A stretch of 8,771 bases of DNA from Geofilum sp964396555. Lineage in GTDB: Bacteria; Bacteroidota; Bacteroidia; Bacteroidales; Marinilabiliaceae. How positions within the stretch are numbered: the stretch's first letter is position 1; each line of letters opens with the position of its first letter. This document shows, piece by piece, positions 5,371 through 8,771 of this stretch. The stretch spans positions 1 through 8,771 of the forward strand of contig CAYNFX010000078.1 of assembly GCA_964396555.1 (NCBI GenBank), written 5' to 3'. The position numbers were made by a program, and so were the translations under genes. The notes below the pieces were generated by a model, which was given only the letters and a program-made list of their open reading frames with translations, was not told the origin of the DNA and searched no databases.

Positions 5371-6735
5371 ATGAAAAAGGGTCATATTCTGGTAGTTGAC
5401 GACAACAAAAATGTGCTTAGCGCTCTGAAAATTCTGCTCCAGTCAAGGTTTGGCGGGGTGACGCTACTCTCTTCACCCAATGCGCTACTTAGCACGATCA
5501 GGGAGCAGGGACCCGACATCGTGCTGCTTGACATGAACTTTTCGGCCGGGATAAATACAGGCAACGAGGGTTTATTCTGGCTTGGGGAGATCAAAAAGTC
5601 CTTCCCTGATTTGCCTGTTGTCTTTATCACGGCTTACGGGGAAGTTGACCTTGCAGTGCGGGCGCTCAAGGAGGGTGCTGCCGACTTTGTTGTAAAGCCC
5701 TGGGATAATGCCAAACTGGTGGCGACCCTGCAGTCGGCTTTGGAGCTAAGTCTCTCACGGCGTGAAGTGACAAAGCTTAAAGAGAAGCAACAGGCGCTGA
5801 CCTCTTCGTCTGGCAGTGGTGATGAATTCTGGGGAAGGTCAGAGGCTGTGAAGAACCTTTTGAAGATTGCCGATAAGGTGGCAAAGACTGATGCCAATGT
5901 GCTGATAACCGGCGAGAACGGTACCGGCAAAGAAGTACTTGCCCGCCGTGTGCATAAGATGTCACCACGGGCTTCGGAGCCCATGGTTGCAGTGGATATG
6001 GGAGCCCTGACAGGGACACTGTTCGAAAGCGAACTCTTTGGGCATGTCAAGGGGGCCTTTACTGATGCGCGAACTGACAGGGCTGGAAAGATAGAGGCTG
6101 CTGATAAGGGAACTCTTTTTCTGGATGAGATAGGCAACCTGGACCTTTCTTTGCAAGCCAAGCTGCTCACGGCTATTCAGTCCAGGGAAGTCGTAAGGGT
6201 GGGAAGCAACAGGCCCGTGCCTGTTGATATACGTCTGATTTGTGCGACAAACAAAAACCTGTTTCAGGCAGTGAGGGACGGACAATTCAGGGAGGACCTT
6301 CTTTATCGTATAAATACCATACACATTGAGATTCCTTCCCTGAGGGAAAGGAAGGAGGATATACCGGGACTTGCACTGTTTTTCATACAGCGATTTGCCG
6401 ACAAGTACAACAAGAAGGGAAGTCGTTTTAGCGAGGAGGCCCTTGTAAGAATGAAGGAATACAGTTGGCCTGGCAATATCCGGGAGTTGCAGCACACAGT
6501 GGAGAAGGCGGTGATACTGTCGGATAGTATTACGATTGGTCCCGGCGACCTCTATCTGGGTCCGGGCAGGCAGGAACCATTGCCAGACCTGGGTGACATG
6601 ACACTTGAGGAGATGGAACGTGTGATGATTGAGAATGCGATAAAGAGAAACAGCAGCAATATGTCGGCTGTGGCTAAGGAACTTGGAATCTCAAGGCCTA
6701 CGCTGTATAGCAAGCTTAAGAAATTCGGACTGTAG
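5371..6735 (+). CDS. NtrC-family sigma-54-dependent response regulator
   Basis: This is a 454-residue cytoplasmic transcription activator with three domains. The receiver (about 1-125) has acidic pocket Asp10/Asp11, phospho-acceptor Asp54, Thr87 and Lys109. The AAA+ domain (about 152-385) has Walker A GENGTGKE at 181-188, Walker B GTLFLDEIG at 247-255 with Asp252-Glu253, an arginine-rich FREDLLYRIN at 306-315, and WPGNIRELQ at 366-374. The Fis-type helix-turn-helix is at about 414-454, with AVAKELGISRPTLYSKLK. The sigma-54-contact loop reads GAFTDA (228-233) rather than GAFTGA. The start at 5371 gives a receiver of normal length. The next gene, 35 bp downstream, encodes an NtrB-like kinase that is almost certainly its phosphodonor. 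The divergently transcribed exporter operon is the obvious target. Its presence implies an RpoN in this organism. Confidence 0.93.
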   Translation: MKKGHILVVDDNKNVLSALKILLQSRFGGVTLLSSPNALLSTIREQGPDIVLLDMNFSAGINTGNEGLFWLGEIKKSFPDLPVVFITAYGEVDLAVRALKEGAADFVVKPWDNAKLVATLQSALELSLSRREVTKLKEKQQALTSSSGSGDEFWGRSEAVKNLLKIADKVAKTDANVLITGENGTGKEVLARRVHKMSPRASEPMVAVDMGALTGTLFESELFGHVKGAFTDARTDRAGKIEAADKGTLFLDEIGNLDLSLQAKLLTAIQSREVVRVGSNRPVPVDIRLICATNKNLFQAVRDGQFREDLLYRINTIHIEIPSLRERKEDIPGLALFFIQRFADKYNKKGSRFSEEALVRMKEYSWPGNIRELQHTVEKAVILSDSITIGPGDLYLGPGRQEPLPDLGDMTLEEMERVMIENAIKRNSSNMSAVAKELGISRPTLYSKLKKFGL

Positions 6736-6770
6736 CGTTCATAAACTGACATTACACAGATCGGGGACCC

Positions 6771-8177
6771 ATGTTTAAATCAGTAGAATATAAACTATAT
6801 CTGAGTATGGCCTTACTGCTGGCGTCTGTGGCGGCAGCAACCTACTTTGCCATTAGTGGTGAGTATCTTTATTTGGGGCTTTCCGCGATGTTTGCCCTAT
6901 GGCTTCTTGTTGCATTGCGCCGCTATTACAGCAGGTTTAACACGAATATTGTCTTTCTGCTCAATGCACTGGAGAACGGAGACTTTAGCTTCAGGTTTCG
7001 CGAGACCAGATTGTCGGCCAGGGAAATGGAGCTAAATCGTATGCTCAACAGGATAAAGGAAATTCTTATCAAAGCCAGGAATGAGGTTCAGGAGAATGAG
7101 AAGTTTCTGTCAGTTATACTTGAGAGTGTGCCAACAGGGATTTTTATTCTGAGAGACGACAATATGGTAGTGGGATCCAACAGTACGGCATTAAACCTGC
7201 TAGGACTTCCGGTTTTAACCCATATCAACCAGCTGTCGATGGTAGGAAGGGATTTGCCGGATACCATCAGACACCTTGGCTCTAATGATATTACCACTAT
7301 CAGGGTGCCAAATGAGAGGGAAGTTTTGCAGCTCAGCCTTAGATCATCAATGACTGTGGTAAAGGGTGAGAAGATGAAGATAATAACCCTGCAGAATATA
7401 GGCAGCGAACTGGAACATGCGGAGATGGATTCATGGATAAGGCTTATCAGGGTGCTTACTCATGAAATAATGAACTCGATTGCACCTGTGACATCTCTGA
7501 CAGATACACTGCTGTCCGCCTATACCGAGGCGGACGTTTCGGGAAGGGCTGGTTATGATGCACCTGAGGGATATGACGAGTCCTTGTTGCAATCGGAAGA
7601 AGGCTTTTCGTTGCGTCATGATACCATTGAGGCATTGCAAACCATTAATTCCACTGCAAGGGGTCTGATTACCTTTGTCAACTCATACAGACAGTTTACC
7701 GGAGTGCCAAGGCCAAGTCTGAAGCCTGTTTCACTAAGACAACAGATAGAAGATGCCATTGCATTGGAGGCATCAGAGGCAGATAGAAGAGGGGTAATAA
7801 TAAGTGCGGAACTTCCTGCAGAGGATATTATTGCTGCTATTGATGAAGCTCAGATCAGGCAGGTCCTTATCAACCTAATCAAGAATGCTGTTGAAGCCAT
7901 TGGGGCCAGGTCAGATGCGAGCATAAAAATTGTCTTGAAGGGTACAGAGGATAAGGTCATGATTGATATATGTGATAACGGACCGGGTATCCCCGATGAT
8001 GTACTACCGGATATTTTTGTGCCCTTCTTTACTACCAAGGAGCATGGCAATGGTGTCGGACTGAGTTTGTCGCGTTACATAATGAGATTGCATGGAGGCA
8101 CTCTAACCTACTTCAGGGATGGAGGGTGGACTGTGTTCCGGCTTTTGTTTGTGGTACGGAATGTTCTGCAGGAATAG
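6771..8177 (+). CDS. NtrB-like membrane sensor histidine kinase
   Basis: This is a 468-residue sensor kinase. Two transmembrane helices (about 9-28 and 31-50) leave almost no extracytoplasmic loop, so it senses within the membrane or cytoplasm. A HAMP-like linker (about 55-107) and a PAS-like domain (about 108-212, starting KFLSVILESVPTGIFILRDD) follow. The H-box is LTHEIMNSIAPV with His231. An unusually acidic insert lies within the dimerisation hairpin (about 251-282). The ATPase domain has N-box Asn368/Asn372, G1 DNGPGIP at 402-408, F-box FVPFFTTK at 416-423 and G2 GNGVGLSLS at 426-434, all intact. It lies 35 bp after the NtrC-type gene on the same strand and is probably cotranscribed with it, forming a two-component pair that may control the divergent exporter operon. 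Its last 65 bp overlap the 3' end of an opposing kinase gene. Confidence 0.92.
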   Translation: MFKSVEYKLYLSMALLLASVAAATYFAISGEYLYLGLSAMFALWLLVALRRYYSRFNTNIVFLLNALENGDFSFRFRETRLSAREMELNRMLNRIKEILIKARNEVQENEKFLSVILESVPTGIFILRDDNMVVGSNSTALNLLGLPVLTHINQLSMVGRDLPDTIRHLGSNDITTIRVPNEREVLQLSLRSSMTVVKGEKMKIITLQNIGSELEHAEMDSWIRLIRVLTHEIMNSIAPVTSLTDTLLSAYTEADVSGRAGYDAPEGYDESLLQSEEGFSLRHDTIEALQTINSTARGLITFVNSYRQFTGVPRPSLKPVSLRQQIEDAIALEASEADRRGVIISAELPAEDIIAAIDEAQIRQVLINLIKNAVEAIGARSDASIKIVLKGTEDKVMIDICDNGPGIPDDVLPDIFVPFFTTKEHGNGVGLSLSRYIMRLHGGTLTYFRDGGWTVFRLLFVVRNVLQE

Positions 8178-8771
8178 TATATGATTCGGACACCGTTTGT
8201 ACGTGATGTATTGCAACGGGGATAATGATTTTGAAATGAGTTCCCTTATCTGGTTCGCTTGTTACATTTATATAACCGTTATTACGGGAAACAAATTCAT
8301 TGGTCAGAATCAGGCCGAGTCCCTGCCCTTTCTCATTTCTTGTACCCCAGCTGGGTTTTTGTTCGGTAAACTTGAATAGAGAATTCAACTGCTCTGCAGT
8401 CATACCGATGCCATTGTCAATAACCTCCAGTACAGCGAAGCGATCCTGGTTACTGATTTTTATCACCACCTGACCGCCAGGCATGGTAAACTTAAGTGCA
8501 TTGTTGACAAGGTTGCGGACTACAATACCCCAGCTGTTGATGTCCGACTCTATAACAAGTGTTTGCAGTGCGGTTTCTAATTTGAGATCAATTTGCTTGA
8601 TATTAGCTGTTTGATTATAGGCCTTTGTAAGTTTGGTAATAAATGGAATAAGGTCAAACACTTCTCTGGTGTTATTCAGAATATTCTGCTGGTTGACACT
8701 CCAGTGGAGGAGGTTGTTGAGCATGAACTCAATACTTTCAAGTGTATCGTATATTGACTTATTAAGTTCCC
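8113..8771 (-). CDS. Sensor histidine kinase, C-terminal part (cut by window edge)
   Basis: This is the last 218 or so codons of a histidine kinase gene that enters from the right edge. The frame is open to the edge, so the ATG at 8724 is internal rather than the start. Visible are the end of the dimerisation domain (FMLNNLLHW, typical just after the H-box helix) and a full HATPase domain. Counting from Met at 8724, the N-box is NLVNNALKF at 71-79, G1 is DNGIGM at 103-108, a LFKF element is at 117-120, and G2 is GQGLGL at 133-138. The family normally ends near GTHFKIIIPV (161-170). Here 33 more residues of low-complexity polar sequence follow, and the last 20 are read antisense through the end of the NtrB-like gene. 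The catalytic His and sensor part lie outside the window. It is unrelated in detail to the NtrB-like kinase and probably belongs to another system. Confidence 0.88.
   Translation of the reverse strand, partial: ELNKSIYDTLESIEFMLNNLLHWSVNQQNILNNTREVFDLIPFITKLTKAYNQTANIKQIDLKLETALQTLVIESDINSWGIVVRNLVNNALKFTMPGGQVVIKISNQDRFAVLEVIDNGIGMTAEQLNSLFKFTEQKPSWGTRNEKGQGLGLILTNEFVSRNNGYINVTSEPDKGTHFKIIIPVAIHHVQTVSESYTIPAEHSVPQTKAGTQSTLHP

Noticed and set aside
5363..5374. ATG-GAG-GCA-TGA minigene overlapping the regulator start, with GGAGG one base from the ATG
   Set aside because: A three-codon frame can arise by chance, and Bacteroidota seldom rely on Shine-Dalgarno pairing. There is no evidence of translation.
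5634..6170. Long minus-strand open frames inside the NtrC-type gene
   Set aside because: They are antisense to a gene with intact conserved motifs throughout and encode Ser/Leu-rich sequence with no domain features.

Overview
The window looks like chromosomal DNA of a member of the Bacteroidota, probably Bacteroidales or a relative. The support is indirect. Most genes lack a well-placed Shine-Dalgarno sequence. One leader carries a TAnnTTTG-type -7 box. There is a short lipoprotein with a collagen-like stub after the lipid-anchor cysteine. The ABC exporter, adaptor, NtrC-type regulator and NtrB-type kinase are of the kind often grouped in this phylum. I see no RNA genes, CRISPR array, insertion sequence or phage gene.

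Left part (1-2817), plus strand. A non-coding stretch of about 300 bp holds several short perfect palindromes. It is followed by a BASS-family (bile acid:sodium symporter-like) membrane transporter, a secreted alpha/beta-hydrolase and a small collagen-like lipoprotein. The block ends in a 37-bp perfect palindrome that probably acts as a terminator.

Middle part (2753-5158), minus strand, read right to left. A membrane-anchored HlyD/MacA-type adaptor is followed by a LolD/MacB-type ABC ATPase. The FtsX-family permease expected third is present only as a wreck. Its first 60 or so codons carry a nonsense codon at position 3. They are joined, out of frame, to its last 50 or so codons, and the core is missing. 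The region between 2757 and 3202, which otherwise looks empty, is explained by this remnant.

Right part (5159-8771). A 212-bp divergent intergenic region contains several dyads, an imperfect sigma-54-like element facing the exporter, and a Bacteroidota-type promoter facing an NtrC-family response regulator. The regulator is followed by its likely partner, an NtrB-like membrane histidine kinase. A second, unrelated histidine kinase enters from the right edge on the minus strand, and its 3' end overlaps the first kinase gene by 65 bp.

The simplest functional picture is a two-component system sensing an envelope signal and driving the divergent adaptor/ATPase operon through sigma-54. In this genome the local permease is broken, so the adaptor and ATPase are either orphaned or work with a permease encoded elsewhere. 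Nothing here is clearly a new type of system. The decayed permease, the regulatory intergenic region and the GAFTDA variant of the activator are the points most worth checking.
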